Assembly: GCF_023284005.1 (NCBI RefSeq)
Contig: NZ_JAKIKS010000045.1
Location: forward strand, 1-39,697
Length of the DNA stretch: 39,697 nucleotides
Source: Shewanella surugensis
GTDB lineage: Bacteria > Pseudomonadota > Gammaproteobacteria > Enterobacterales > Shewanellaceae
Direction of reading: 5' to 3'
Part shown: positions 7,808 through 18,121 of the stretch, one piece after another
Layout of the letters: each line of letters begins with the position of its first letter
How positions within the stretch are numbered: the first letter of the stretch is position 1
Made by a program: the position numbers and the translations under genes
The notes under the pieces: model-generated
The model's database searches: none
What the model was told of the DNA's origin: nothing
The model's input: the letters and a program-made list of their open reading frames with translations, nothing else

Positions 7808-8731
7808 ATGAATAAAATCGCTATCTTAGGAACTGGTGCCATTGGTCAATTAATCCATTACCAATTAAACCAATCCATTAAAAAAACTGACTCACTATGC
7901 TTTATTGACCGTCAAAAAACACGCTGCCACAAAGTGAACGTGACCACCTTATTAGGTGATATTCTTAAGTATGATGCAAACTTCATCAATGCCCAGAGTC
8001 CTCAGTCTGCTTTCACTGATATTCAACTCTTGATTGTTTGTGTGAAATCTTATCAAGTGATTGATGCTTTAGTACCCCTTATCAATCAACTCCCTCCCCG
8101 TTGCCATATTTTATTACTCCATAATGGAATGGGGCCTCATCTCATTCTACAAGAGAAATTACACGCCTCTTATCCCACTATCGGCTTAAGTTTAGGCACA
8201 ACTTCACAAGGCGCACTAAGACACACTGCTTGGCATATAGAGCAAACGGGCACTGGACTCACTCAATTTGGTCATCATAGTGGTCCATTAATGGTTGAGA
8301 GCCTAAAGGCTCGGCTTCTTAATAGCATTGACAATGCACAATATTGCGAGTCTATTCTACCCATGCTATGGCAAAAATTAGCGGTTAATGCGGTTATTAA
8401 TCCGCTAACGGCCATTGAACGGTGCAAAAATGGGGCATTATCAGCCGAACGATTTCGCTTACAGATAGACACTATCGCTCAAGAAATCATATTAGTTGCA
8501 CAACATGATGCCATTTTATTGAATAAAGCAGCATTAATTCAACGTATTTTAGATGTGATCAGCCTGACAAAAAATAACTTTTCTTCGATGTACCAAGATA
8601 TCACCCATCATAGACGCAGTGAAATTGATAATATCAATGGTTATATTATTCAACGAGCTGAAAAGCATCGACTCTCCGTACCTGAAAATATTCTGCTTTA
8701 TCATAAAGTCAAAGATCTAGAATCAATTTAA
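7808..8731 (+). CDS. panE: 2-dehydropantoate 2-reductase (ketopantoate reductase)
   Basis: This cytoplasmic enzyme of about 307 residues reduces 2-dehydropantoate to pantoate with NADPH for coenzyme A synthesis. The start MNKIAILGTGAIGQLI has the Rossmann GxGAxG. Further features are LIVCVKSYQV near residue 80, LLLHNGMG near 104, the LWQKLAVNAVINPLTAI helix near 195 (catalytic Lys and Asn) and the C-terminal SSMYQDITHHRRSEIDNINGY, the usual substrate-loop motif. I prefer the ATG at 7808 to the one at 7793 because the Rossmann strand starts directly after it. Confidence 0.93.
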   Translation: MNKIAILGTGAIGQLIHYQLNQSIKKTDSLCFIDRQKTRCHKVNVTTLLGDILKYDANFINAQSPQSAFTDIQLLIVCVKSYQVIDALVPLINQLPPRCHILLLHNGMGPHLILQEKLHASYPTIGLSLGTTSQGALRHTAWHIEQTGTGLTQFGHHSGPLMVESLKARLLNSIDNAQYCESILPMLWQKLAVNAVINPLTAIERCKNGALSAERFRLQIDTIAQEIILVAQHDAILLNKAALIQRILDVISLTKNNFSSMYQDITHHRRSEIDNINGYIIQRAEKHRLSVPENILLYHKVKDLESI

Positions 8732-8756
8732 AAATAAGCATAGACCTCTTAAAAAG

Positions 8757-8783
8757 GTGACTTGAATTGACAAGTCACTTTTT
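8757..8783. terminator. Terminator after panE
   Basis: A perfect 8-bp stem GTGACTTG / CAAGTCAC with a 6-base loop is followed by TTTTT on the plus strand and preceded by AAAAAG, so it can serve the convergent gene at 8807 as well. Confidence 0.88.
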
Positions 8784-8806
8784 CAACCTATTAACCCTAT
8801 AAGTTA

Positions 8807-9409
8807 TTAGTTCAGTTTTACCGCGAGATAGACCACGCCGCCATGACTCACTTGGGGTAAAAAGTATAACGACCCGTATCTAAAATACTGCATACCATTC
8901 CTTTGCACTGACTCCGTATTTTCAGGTAATTCAGAATAAACTTCCCCAGCAATGTACTGCCCCGACATTTTAATCACTTGATTACTTGAGTGAGGTTCAG
9001 TCACTACCACATAATCTCGAGTATTTTCCTTATAAAGATAATAGGTTCCTTCAAAAATAAAATAAGGAGTGACACCTATTACGATTCTTCGATAGCCCGC
9101 TGGCAATACTTTAACTCTAGCACCGTGTGGACTGGCAACCACTTGGTATTGTCCACGGACAGAACGATAATAAAATCCATCATAAAAATAGTAATTATTC
9201 TTTTTGACGACCACCCGAGTCGCCCCTTTAGGCATATGCTTTCTTTTATAACCCACTTTATGCTTAGGTTTTTTAACAATAACCACCACTTTTTCATTTT
9301 TTTTATTGCTATGCTTTTCAGAATAATGATGAGACTCACTAAAAGTAAATGGACTAAATAAAATCGAGGGGATCAGTAATAATAAGGTATATCGACTGGC
9401 TTGTTTCAT
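8807..9409 (-). CDS. Exported DUF6515-type protein
   Basis: This roughly 200-residue protein starts MKQASRYTLLLLIPSILF, a clear signal peptide, at the ATG at 9409, which has AAGG six bases upstream. An ATG further upstream (9514) would put the signal peptide inside the protein and is rejected. The mature part opens with a His/Lys-rich stretch (SHHYSEKHSNKKNEK), then contains repeated short aromatic strands: NNYYFYDGFYYR, YFIFEGTYYLY and QYFRYGSLYFLP. This Y-Y-x-G-x-Y/F-Y pattern is that of the DUF6515 family in marine gammaproteobacteria. The function is unknown; a periplasmic or surface beta-rich fold is likely. Confidence 0.7.
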   Translation of the reverse strand: MKQASRYTLLLLIPSILFSPFTFSESHHYSEKHSNKKNEKVVVIVKKPKHKVGYKRKHMPKGATRVVVKKNNYYFYDGFYYRSVRGQYQVVASPHGARVKVLPAGYRRIVIGVTPYFIFEGTYYLYKENTRDYVVVTEPHSSNQVIKMSGQYIAGEVYSELPENTESVQRNGMQYFRYGSLYFLPQVSHGGVVYLAVKLN

Positions 9410-9707
9410 AATGGCCTTAAAAGGGAAATCCCTAAAATAATAATAAAAAGAATCTATAACGTCGTAAAGTAAATAAATGTCAGCATCAATAAAACTCAAG
9501 TAAAGCCCAATCAATCAGAGAGCCGCACCTTAATAAAGCTTGCTTGACTAAATTCAATGACCATAAATTTATGCAATAAGTTCCATTTTATATCTAAGTC
9601 GAAAAGTAATATCAAATCTAATGCCAATTCATTCAACAAATAGAAAGAATTGTAACTAAACTTTTATTAACACAAAGAATAACCTAGCAATCATTTAAGG
9701 ACAATTT
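9410..9707. other. Divergent intergenic region
   Basis: About 300 AT-rich bases separate the divergent DUF6515 gene and the NSS transporter gene. I see no gene, strong inverted repeat or clear operator. Promoters for both genes must lie here. The transporter start is preceded by AAGGAC at 9697-9702. Confidence 0.5.
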
Positions 9708-11210
9708 ATGGGGAGGGAGCAATGGAATTCAAGAACAGGTTTTATATTGGCTGCGGTAGGCTCAGCGATTGGACTGGGCAATATTTGGCGTTTTCCTTAC
9801 ATCACCTATGAAAATGGTGGCGGTGCATTCTTCATTCCCTATTTATTTGCAATGGCCTCAGCAGGGATCCCCTTTATGATTATGGAATTTACCATGGGTC
9901 ATAAATGGCGTCGAGCGGCCCCCGGTATATTCACAAAATTAGGCGTCGATCTTAAGCTCAGATTACAATGGTTAGGCTGGTTTCAAGTCATGATAGCAGC
10001 CGTCATTGGGATCTATTATGTGGCGATCATTGGCTGGTCAATCTCCTACTTAGGCTTGTCATTTACCCAAAATTGGGGAGACAATACCAATGATTTCTTT
10101 TTTACTCAATATCTACAATTAGGGGCATATTCACCCTTTAACTTAGGTGATTTATTACTCCATATTGCCATTCCTATGTTTATTGCATGGAGTATTACTT
10201 TTTTTGCTGTTTATACTGGTATAAAAGAAGGAATAGAAAGAGCCAATAAAATATTAATGCCATTACTCCTTATCATCGTGTTATTTCTTATCTCACAAAC
10301 GGTCTTTCTCCCAGGGGCGCAAAAAGGGCTTAATTATTTATTTCAACCCGACTTTAGTCAACTATTAAACGTTAAAGTGTGGTCAGCTGCTTACGGGCAA
10401 ATATTTTTCACGTTAAGTGTCGGTTTTGCCATCATGCTCGCTTACTCCAGCTATCTGCCTAAAAAGTCAGATATCAATAATAATGCCATCATAACCGTAT
10501 CGATTAATTGTGGTTTTTCTATCTTGGCGGGCATACTCGTTTTTAGCGTGCTCGGTCATATGGCCGAAGAACAAGCCCAACCGATCACCAATGTGGTTTC
10601 ATCCGGTGTTGGTTTGGCTTTTGTCACCATTCCAGAAGCCATCAGTCATTTACCGATCCCTTATATTCTTGGGCCATTATTTTTCACCTCCTTAGTCGTT
10701 GCAGGGTTAAGTTCTCATATCTCCATTATAGAAGCCGTGATTTCAGCAATCATCGATAAATTAAACTATCCTCGTAAAAAAGTGGCCACCTTAGTCTGTG
10801 GACTCGGGTTCATTATTTCTATGCTATTTGCCACTAATGGCGGAATATTATTACTCGATTTAGTCGATTACTTTATTAATAACATTGCACTGATCTTCAG
10901 CTGCCTTGTCGAAGTCATTATCTTAGCTTGGTTTATCAAAGCGTCTATTATACGCCATTATGCTAATCAACTTTCTGATTTTAATACGGGAAAATGGATG
11001 GAACTGTGCTTACGTTATATGAGTCCTGTTATATTGCTCATTATCTTAGTCCGCAACTTAATCAATACCTTCACTCAAGGGTATGGTGATTATACTTTTA
11101 TGGATCAACTTTTACTGGGCTGGGGGTTAATCACCTTCATGCTACTGCTCTCAATCATCATCAATATCTGTTCTAAGAATAACCGACATGATGATAAGGA
11201 AAACTTATGA
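9708..11210 (+). CDS. Sodium-dependent amino acid transporter (NSS/SNF family)
   Basis: This 500-residue inner-membrane protein with about 12 membrane segments is predicted to take up amino acids with Na+. The first segment reads GFILAAVGSAIGLGNIWRFPY, with the GNxWRFPY unwound-helix motif that binds Na+ and substrate, followed by NGGGAFFIPYL. A glycine-rich intracellular gate (TGIKEGIERANKILMP) and FFTLSVGFAIMLAYSSYL in segment 6 also fit. The tiny downstream MetS-type peptide suggests the MetP subgroup (methionine and alanine uptake in Corynebacterium), but the substrate here is inferred. Confidence 0.92.
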   Translation: MGREQWNSRTGFILAAVGSAIGLGNIWRFPYITYENGGGAFFIPYLFAMASAGIPFMIMEFTMGHKWRRAAPGIFTKLGVDLKLRLQWLGWFQVMIAAVIGIYYVAIIGWSISYLGLSFTQNWGDNTNDFFFTQYLQLGAYSPFNLGDLLLHIAIPMFIAWSITFFAVYTGIKEGIERANKILMPLLLIIVLFLISQTVFLPGAQKGLNYLFQPDFSQLLNVKVWSAAYGQIFFTLSVGFAIMLAYSSYLPKKSDINNNAIITVSINCGFSILAGILVFSVLGHMAEEQAQPITNVVSSGVGLAFVTIPEAISHLPIPYILGPLFFTSLVVAGLSSHISIIEAVISAIIDKLNYPRKKVATLVCGLGFIISMLFATNGGILLLDLVDYFINNIALIFSCLVEVIILAWFIKASIIRHYANQLSDFNTGKWMELCLRYMSPVILLIILVRNLINTFTQGYGDYTFMDQLLLGWGLITFMLLLSIIINICSKNNRHDDKENL

Positions 11211-11305
11211 CAAATTCGGCAATAATTATGATGTGTATCAGTTTAATCATTACTTGGGGAGGCGCTGCAATTTGTATCGCTATCGCGATCTGTAAAAAAG
11301 AATAA
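11207..11305 (+). CDS. MetS-type small subunit of the NSS transporter
   Basis: This 32-residue peptide starts at an ATG overlapping the transporter stop (ATGA, translational coupling). The sequence runs MTNSAIIMMCISLIITWGG with a single hydrophobic helix and a basic end ICKKE. The start MTxSAIIMM and the WGG after the helix match the MetS small subunits that accompany MetP-type sodium symporters. Confidence 0.82.
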   Translation: MTNSAIIMMCISLIITWGGAAICIAIAICKKE

Positions 11306-11331
11306 TCTCTTCACATTGGATCATTCAAGCA

Positions 11332-11365
11332 TTAAAAAAGCCGCTCATCATTCGATGAGCGGCTT
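11332..11365 (-). terminator. Terminator of kdsA
   Basis: A perfect 12-bp stem AAGCCGCTCATC / GATGAGCGGCTT with an ATTC loop. Read on the minus strand it ends in TTTTTT, 20 bases after the kdsA stop. Confidence 0.9.
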
Positions 11366-11385
11366 ATGATCACAATCAATATTGT

Positions 11386-12246
<861 letters not shown>

Positions 12247-12337
12247 TTAATAAAACCAATTTGTTATTTGGAAAGTCATTATTTGGAAGTATCCGCCACA
12301 TAAAAAAATGTTTATCTCTCATGTGGCATAACGTATG

Positions 12338-13594
12338 TTACGGCGTGGCAATCAACTGTAAAATTTGTCCACAAAACCACGCCATATAAGTGCCTAAAGC
12401 ATATCCCAACACCGCTAACAATACACCCACGGGGGCAAGCGCGGGATGAAAGGCCGCAGCAACCACAGGGGCTGAGGCGGCGCCGCCCACGTTAGCTTGG
12501 CTCCCCACCGCCATGTAAAACAACGGCGCCTTAATAAGCTTGGCCACCAGCAACATGAAAGTTGCATGCACCAACATCCAAATAATACCAATGGCAAAAT
12601 ACCAGAGATTGGCCTCATCAGCCAACTTAGACACGTCCATATGCAAGCCTATGGTCGCCACTAAGATATATAAAAAGACTGAAGCCACTTTAGATGCGCC
12701 CGCGGCCTCTATATGACGAACCGGACTAAAAGAGAGCGCTAAACCGATACTCGTCACTAACACAATCAACCAAAAGAATTTAGAGGTTAAACTATAGGCC
12801 TGTGTCCACGGATAGTGAGTCTCAAAAAAGGGCCCAAGAAAATCGGCCGCAAAGTGCGCCAATCCAGTCACGCCAAAACCAATAGCCACAATCAACATCA
12901 AATCACGAAAACTAGGTATACGCGCATTTTCTGCATGATATTTCTCAACCTTCGCCTTTAATACATCAATTGCCGACGTATCCGCACCCGTTTTAGCATC
13001 AATCTCTTTGGCTTTGGAGGCCATAAATAGCAGCACGGCCATCCAAATATTGGCGACAATAACATCGACGGTCACCATCACAGAAAAGATATTGCCTCCG
13101 GCGCCATAAATTTCTTTCATTGCCGCCTGATTCGCGCCACCACCAATCCAGCTCCCCGCTAATGTGGTCATGCCTCGCCATACGGCATTAGGGCCATTTC
13201 CGCCGATAACATCTGGATTAATTGAAGAAATAATCAATAGTGCAATTGGGCCGCCGATGACGATACCCACAGTCCCGGTGAAAAACATAATAAGCGCTTT
13301 AGGCCCTAAAGCTAAAATAGCTTTTAAATCCACACTTAAAATCAACAGTACTAAACAAGCTGGAAGCAAGTAGCGCGATGCAACAAAGTATAATTTGGAG
13401 GTGTCACCGTTAACAATACCAAAGGTATTTAATAGCGAAGGAAGAAAGTAGCATAAAAGTAATGCCGGTATATAACGGTAAAACTTTTTCCAGAAAGGAT
13501 GGGAACTGGTGCTAGTGTAAAAAATACCGCCTAGAATCGTGGTTAACATCCCCAAGGCAATCGCATCATTAGTCACTAAAGCTGCATCACTCAT
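12338..13594 (-). CDS. DUF819 family integral membrane protein
   Basis: This 418-residue protein has about ten to eleven hydrophobic segments. Diagnostic DUF819 stretches are WIGGGANQAAMKEIYG near residue 150, the GxNxAA-like QANVGGAASAPVVAAAFHP near 375, and the C-terminal VLLAVLGYALGTYMAWFCG. The paired inverted glycine/asparagine motifs resemble those of secondary transporters, so an ion-coupled carrier is likely, but no substrate is known to me. It lies between sirB1 and kdsA on the same strand. A slippery ribosome-binding stretch (GGGAG) precedes the ATG. Confidence 0.85.
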   Translation of the reverse strand: MSDAALVTNDAIALGMLTTILGGIFYTSTSSHPFWKKFYRYIPALLLCYFLPSLLNTFGIVNGDTSKLYFVASRYLLPACLVLLILSVDLKAILALGPKALIMFFTGTVGIVIGGPIALLIISSINPDVIGGNGPNAVWRGMTTLAGSWIGGGANQAAMKEIYGAGGNIFSVMVTVDVIVANIWMAVLLFMASKAKEIDAKTGADTSAIDVLKAKVEKYHAENARIPSFRDLMLIVAIGFGVTGLAHFAADFLGPFFETHYPWTQAYSLTSKFFWLIVLVTSIGLALSFSPVRHIEAAGASKVASVFLYILVATIGLHMDVSKLADEANLWYFAIGIIWMLVHATFMLLVAKLIKAPLFYMAVGSQANVGGAASAPVVAAAFHPALAPVGVLLAVLGYALGTYMAWFCGQILQLIATP

Positions 13595-13674
13595 AAATTA
13601 TTCTCCCTTGCAGTCGTCGCTGCTTTATTATTATTTTTCCGTTTCACTGGTATTTAAAAATCAATCAATAACGA

Positions 13675-13692
13675 CGCTCTTAAATAAGAGCG
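13675..13692 (-). terminator. Possible hairpin after sirB1
   Basis: CGCTCTTA / TAAGAGCG with a two-base centre (functionally six-base loop). No T-run follows on the minus strand, so it may be a weak terminator or an mRNA end-protecting stem. Confidence 0.35.
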
Positions 13693-13740
13693 CCTGAGCA
13701 TTATTATCAAAAATGAAGAAATTGACTGTAAAATAAAGAA

Positions 13741-14529
13741 TTAATGAAATATTTCGACTTCATTACGTAACTCTTTTAACTGTATTTTGACTAACTCAAT
13801 GAGAGGATCATTAGGGCTATTATCAATGAAATATTCCAAATCAGCGGTCGCCATACTTAAACAGCCTAATTGCTGAGCTATGAAGGCACGCTCTCGATTA
13901 AGGTTGAGATCTTCTTTATGCCATTGCAGTAATAAATTACTACACTCCATCGCGGGTTCAAATTGACGTGAAATAATACAGCCAGCCTTAAGCTCATGGA
14001 TCATACGTGACACGATCCGTTTAGGTGTAGCTGGTTTTAAATAACTGGCTTTCAACTTTGCCGCATTCCCTAACTCACCTCGGACAAACACATGTAATTG
14101 ATGCTTACTTAACCCTTCACCCGTTAATGGATCTAAATAAAAGATGTCACTATCAATACGACAACACAAAGCCGTATAACCGGGTAATAAGATTAAATCC
14201 ATCGACAAATCAAGCTGCTTAGCAAGCAACATCAATAATGTCGCCAACGTCGTGCTGTTGCCTTGTCGAGTGACTAAGCAGCGTCCCACATCAGCCGCTT
14301 CCACACTAAAATAGTCTTCCCTCGCACAAAAGCCTTTATCTTTATAAAACCAATTGAGCAAAGCCGATAAACGTTCATGCCGATCGATGACATAATGACT
14401 TAATACTGACCCCGCCAATGCATACCAAGCCCATTGTGTGCTTTGCACTTTTGAAAAGCCAAGATGTTCTGTTATTTCAAATGCGATTTCAGGTAATTTT
14501 TTCGCATCATTAAGAATGAATTTTGTCAT
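13741..14529 (-). CDS. sirB1: SirB1 family protein (transglutaminase-like plus TPR)
   Basis: This 262-residue cytoplasmic protein has a transglutaminase-like N-terminal half (SLLNWFYKDKGFCARED, then NSTTLATLLMLLAKQL and SDIFYLDPLTGE) and a helical TPR-like C-terminus (LNRERAFIAQQLGCLSMATADLEYFIDNSPNDP). It is the SirB1/YchA protein; the biochemical role is unsettled. The cysteine expected in active transglutaminases is replaced here by STT (GNSTTLATL), as often in this family. The ATG at 14529 overlaps the sirB2 stop by one base (TGATG), implying translational coupling. Confidence 0.92.
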   Translation of the reverse strand: MTKFILNDAKKLPEIAFEITEHLGFSKVQSTQWAWYALAGSVLSHYVIDRHERLSALLNWFYKDKGFCAREDYFSVEAADVGRCLVTRQGNSTTLATLLMLLAKQLDLSMDLILLPGYTALCCRIDSDIFYLDPLTGEGLSKHQLHVFVRGELGNAAKLKASYLKPATPKRIVSRMIHELKAGCIISRQFEPAMECSNLLLQWHKEDLNLNRERAFIAQQLGCLSMATADLEYFIDNSPNDPLIELVKIQLKELRNEVEIFH

Positions 14530-14924
14530 CAACCTACTAATATTGCTTGTTTAAAGATAGCTATTTTCGCAGCATACACCACCCAGCCTAATGCACCAAA
14601 TGCAGCAAAAATCTTAAAAAGTTTGCCTCGATTCGCCTTTAACGCAATCGTAGCCAATACTATATAGGCAGCAACCGCGCCTAACTTTTCGGTCAGCCAA
14701 GGATCAACAAATGGGAATTGCTGGATCACGATACATAAAAGCACACCGGATAAAAGTAAAAATGTATCAATGACGTGAGGTGATATCTTCAGCCACTTCT
14801 TCTCCAACATAACCGAACTGCGTAAATGTAGAACAAATCGGAAAATAAAGAACAATACACTTGTTGCAACAAGCGTAAGATGTAGGTGCTTAATGCCAGG
14901 ATATAAACCCGTTAAAAATTCCAT
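14529..14924 (-). CDS. sirB2: SirB2 family membrane protein
   Basis: This 131-residue inner-membrane protein has four hydrophobic segments. The opening YPGIKHLHLTLVATSVLFFIFR and the HVIDTFLLLSGVLL segment are typical of SirB2 (YchQ). Its function is unknown; sirB2 and sirB1 are conserved companions between prmC and kdsA in many gammaproteobacteria. In this window the usual upstream neighbour prmC is about 11.7 kb away because the pyrimidine island lies between. Confidence 0.92.
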   Translation of the reverse strand: MEFLTGLYPGIKHLHLTLVATSVLFFIFRFVLHLRSSVMLEKKWLKISPHVIDTFLLLSGVLLCIVIQQFPFVDPWLTEKLGAVAAYIVLATIALKANRGKLFKIFAAFGALGWVVYAAKIAIFKQAILVG

Positions 14925-15055
14925 GTTAAAGTATCAAGTGACTAACAAAGGCATTAGTGTACCCGATCCCTACGCGCATCACCAAGTTTCAAGATTAAAA
15001 GTCATATTCACATGATGTTATACCGATGCCTTCCCTCTCAATGCCCCAGCCAGAC

Positions 15056-15376
15056 TTACTCTTGGATCACTTTAGTCCCTTTTAATGAAAATAACATCGC
15101 TTCCAATAACTGAATATAAAACAAGCAAGGATTAGGGTGTAATTGAAGGGAATAACGACAGCTTATCGCCGTTCCAAGCGAGAAGACTCCCTCGCCTTTT
15201 TCATTTGGCTGCAACGAAACCGTAAGCTGCCTTTTCATATAGGCCATTTCAACATCTGCACATGACAATGCCCAGTGCTCTGTCGGATGAATATAAAAAA
15301 GCACATTCGTGTCTGAAGTCGCTGCAGCATTATAGCCCGCGATCATACCAGCACTGCTCGTCAATTTTAATCTCAT
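15056..15376 (-). CDS. Hypothetical protein, last gene of the pyrimidine operon region
   Basis: I do not recognise this 106-residue protein. It has no signal peptide or membrane segment. It contains four Cys residues (including SCADVEM and ISCRYS), a central basic-to-acidic stretch (LQPNEKGEG) and a C-terminal amphipathic helix (FYIQLLEAMLFSLKG). A purine-rich stretch (GGAGCTAAGGAAGG) lies just before the ATG at 15376. It is on the same strand as the upstream transglutaminase-fold gene but 134 bases away, so membership of the operon is uncertain. Confidence 0.5.
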   Translation of the reverse strand: MRLKLTSSAGMIAGYNAAATSDTNVLFYIHPTEHWALSCADVEMAYMKRQLTVSLQPNEKGEGVFSLGTAISCRYSLQLHPNPCLFYIQLLEAMLFSLKGTKVIQE

Positions 15377-15510
15377 TGCCTTCCTTAGCTCCTGTGAACC
15401 ATTATTGTCAGACTATTCGCTATGATTATAGTCAATAGAATAACAAGTCCTATTACAGGTTATTACACATCTAAATATATTATAAAATCAATTTATTAAC
15501 TAATTTACCA

Positions 15511-16071
15511 TCACTGCTCGCTTAGTGCTTTAATACATTGCTCTCTTATTTTCCACACAGCTTTGGCTTGCTCTAATCCAAACAGGTTTTGTATAAATGC
15601 ATAATGAAAGGGTTGCTTGCCCGCTGTTATCTCATCAGCCGTTATATTTTTCTCAATAAAAAATGCTGTAATGGGCTCACTCGGTACAGTCATAAAACGG
15701 GTCAAATCCACTCGATTGCCTTGATAAGATAAATAGCAATGTGCCTCAAGGATAAATGCTTGCTGATATTGCTCCAGCACTTCACCGACTCCAGGGGTAT
15801 TGGCCTGTGTCATCGCATAAATACCAATAGTGAGTTCAACCTTAATGCCCAACTCATCTACTAATGCCTTTAGCAAAGCGTGTTTCGTACTACAGGTGCC
15901 TTTCTGCTCTTTAATCACACTCAGATAATTCTGACTATCACGAGTACGACCATAGGGTAATCGCCAAATCCAATCACAGACTTGATGAAAAGAGTCAAAA
16001 CCCATGTCGATTAAGGTTTCAGAGATAGGTCCATTAGGCTTTAGCGCTTTATTGGGTAATATAGAATACAT
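15511..16071 (-). CDS. Transglutaminase-fold (papain-like) protein of unknown function
   Basis: This protein of about 186 residues has a Cys-His-Asp arrangement expected for a transglutaminase/papain-like fold: Cys60 in KGTCSTKHALLKAL, His111 in EAHCYLSY and Asp122 in NRVDLTRF. The Cys sits at the start of a helix and the His and Asp on following strands, as in the family. It has no signal peptide, so it is probably cytosolic. I start it at the ATG at 16071 (MYSILPNKAL), preceded by AAGGAG; the upstream ATG at 16119 adds 16 unconserved-looking residues. It follows hydA by 72 bases on the same strand, hinting at a processing or hydrolytic role linked to pyrimidine use. Confidence 0.7.
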   Translation of the reverse strand: MYSILPNKALKPNGPISETLIDMGFDSFHQVCDWIWRLPYGRTRDSQNYLSVIKEQKGTCSTKHALLKALVDELGIKVELTIGIYAMTQANTPGVGEVLEQYQQAFILEAHCYLSYQGNRVDLTRFMTVPSEPITAFFIEKNITADEITAGKQPFHYAFIQNLFGLEQAKAVWKIREQCIKALSEQ

Positions 16072-16143
16072 ACTTACTTCAAACTCCTTGAATATTAATC
16101 TATTATAATCAAGGAGCATGTCATCTTTTAATGTAAATTACCG

Positions 16144-17670
<1,527 letters not shown>

Positions 17671-17674
17671 TCAC

Positions 17675-18121
17675 TTAAACACCAATATCTTCATTCCATA
17701 ATTTAGGTTGCTGCTCTATAAATTGAGTCATTAAATCAATGCATTGACTATCATTCAAAACCCTTACCTCAATCCCTTGAGATTTCAAATATTCTTCCGG
17801 CCCTTGAAAAGTGACATTCTCACCTACCACAATGCGAGGAATGCAATAAAGTAATGAGGTCCCGCTACACATCGCACAGGGGGATAACGTCGAATAGAGT
17901 GTTGATTTCTGGTATTGCGCCGCAGTTAACCGCCCTGCATTCTCTAAACAGTCCATTTCAGCATGTAAAATTGCACTGTTTTTTTGTACTCTTTGATTAT
18001 GTCCTCTCGCAACAATTTGATTATTGATAACGAGTACAGAGCCTATTGGGATCCCTCCTTCAGATAAACTTTTCTTAGCTTGTAACAGCGCGGCTTGCAT
18101 GAACTCATGATCTTGGTACAT
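17675..18121 (-). CDS. Cytosine deaminase, fungal (Fcy1) type
   Basis: This 148-residue zinc deaminase is predicted to convert cytosine to uracil. The zinc site is His53-Ala-Glu55 and PCAMC (Cys82, Cys85). Beyond the generic CDA fold it carries yeast Fcy1 features: LENAGR after the HAE motif, TLYSTLSPCAMCSG, IPRIVVGENVTF, and the C-terminal LWNEDIG whose Trp142 and Asp145 correspond to the substrate-binding Trp and Asp of Fcy1. It is unlike the E. coli CodA amidohydrolase fold. The ATG at 18121 lies inside the last codons of the CodB-like permease gene (17-base overlap), so the two are translationally coupled; an upstream ATG would add unrelated residues. Confidence 0.88.
   Translation of the reverse strand: MYQDHEFMQAALLQAKKSLSEGGIPIGSVLVINNQIVARGHNQRVQKNSAILHAEMDCLENAGRLTAAQYQKSTLYSTLSPCAMCSGTSLLYCIPRIVVGENVTFQGPEEYLKSQGIEVRVLNDSQCIDLMTQFIEQQPKLWNEDIGV

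Noticed and set aside
8990..9361. Plus-strand 123-residue frame opposite the DUF6515 gene
   Set aside because: It lies entirely within the signal-peptide-bearing gene on the other strand and has a low-complexity His/Phe/Ile composition typical of an antisense shadow.
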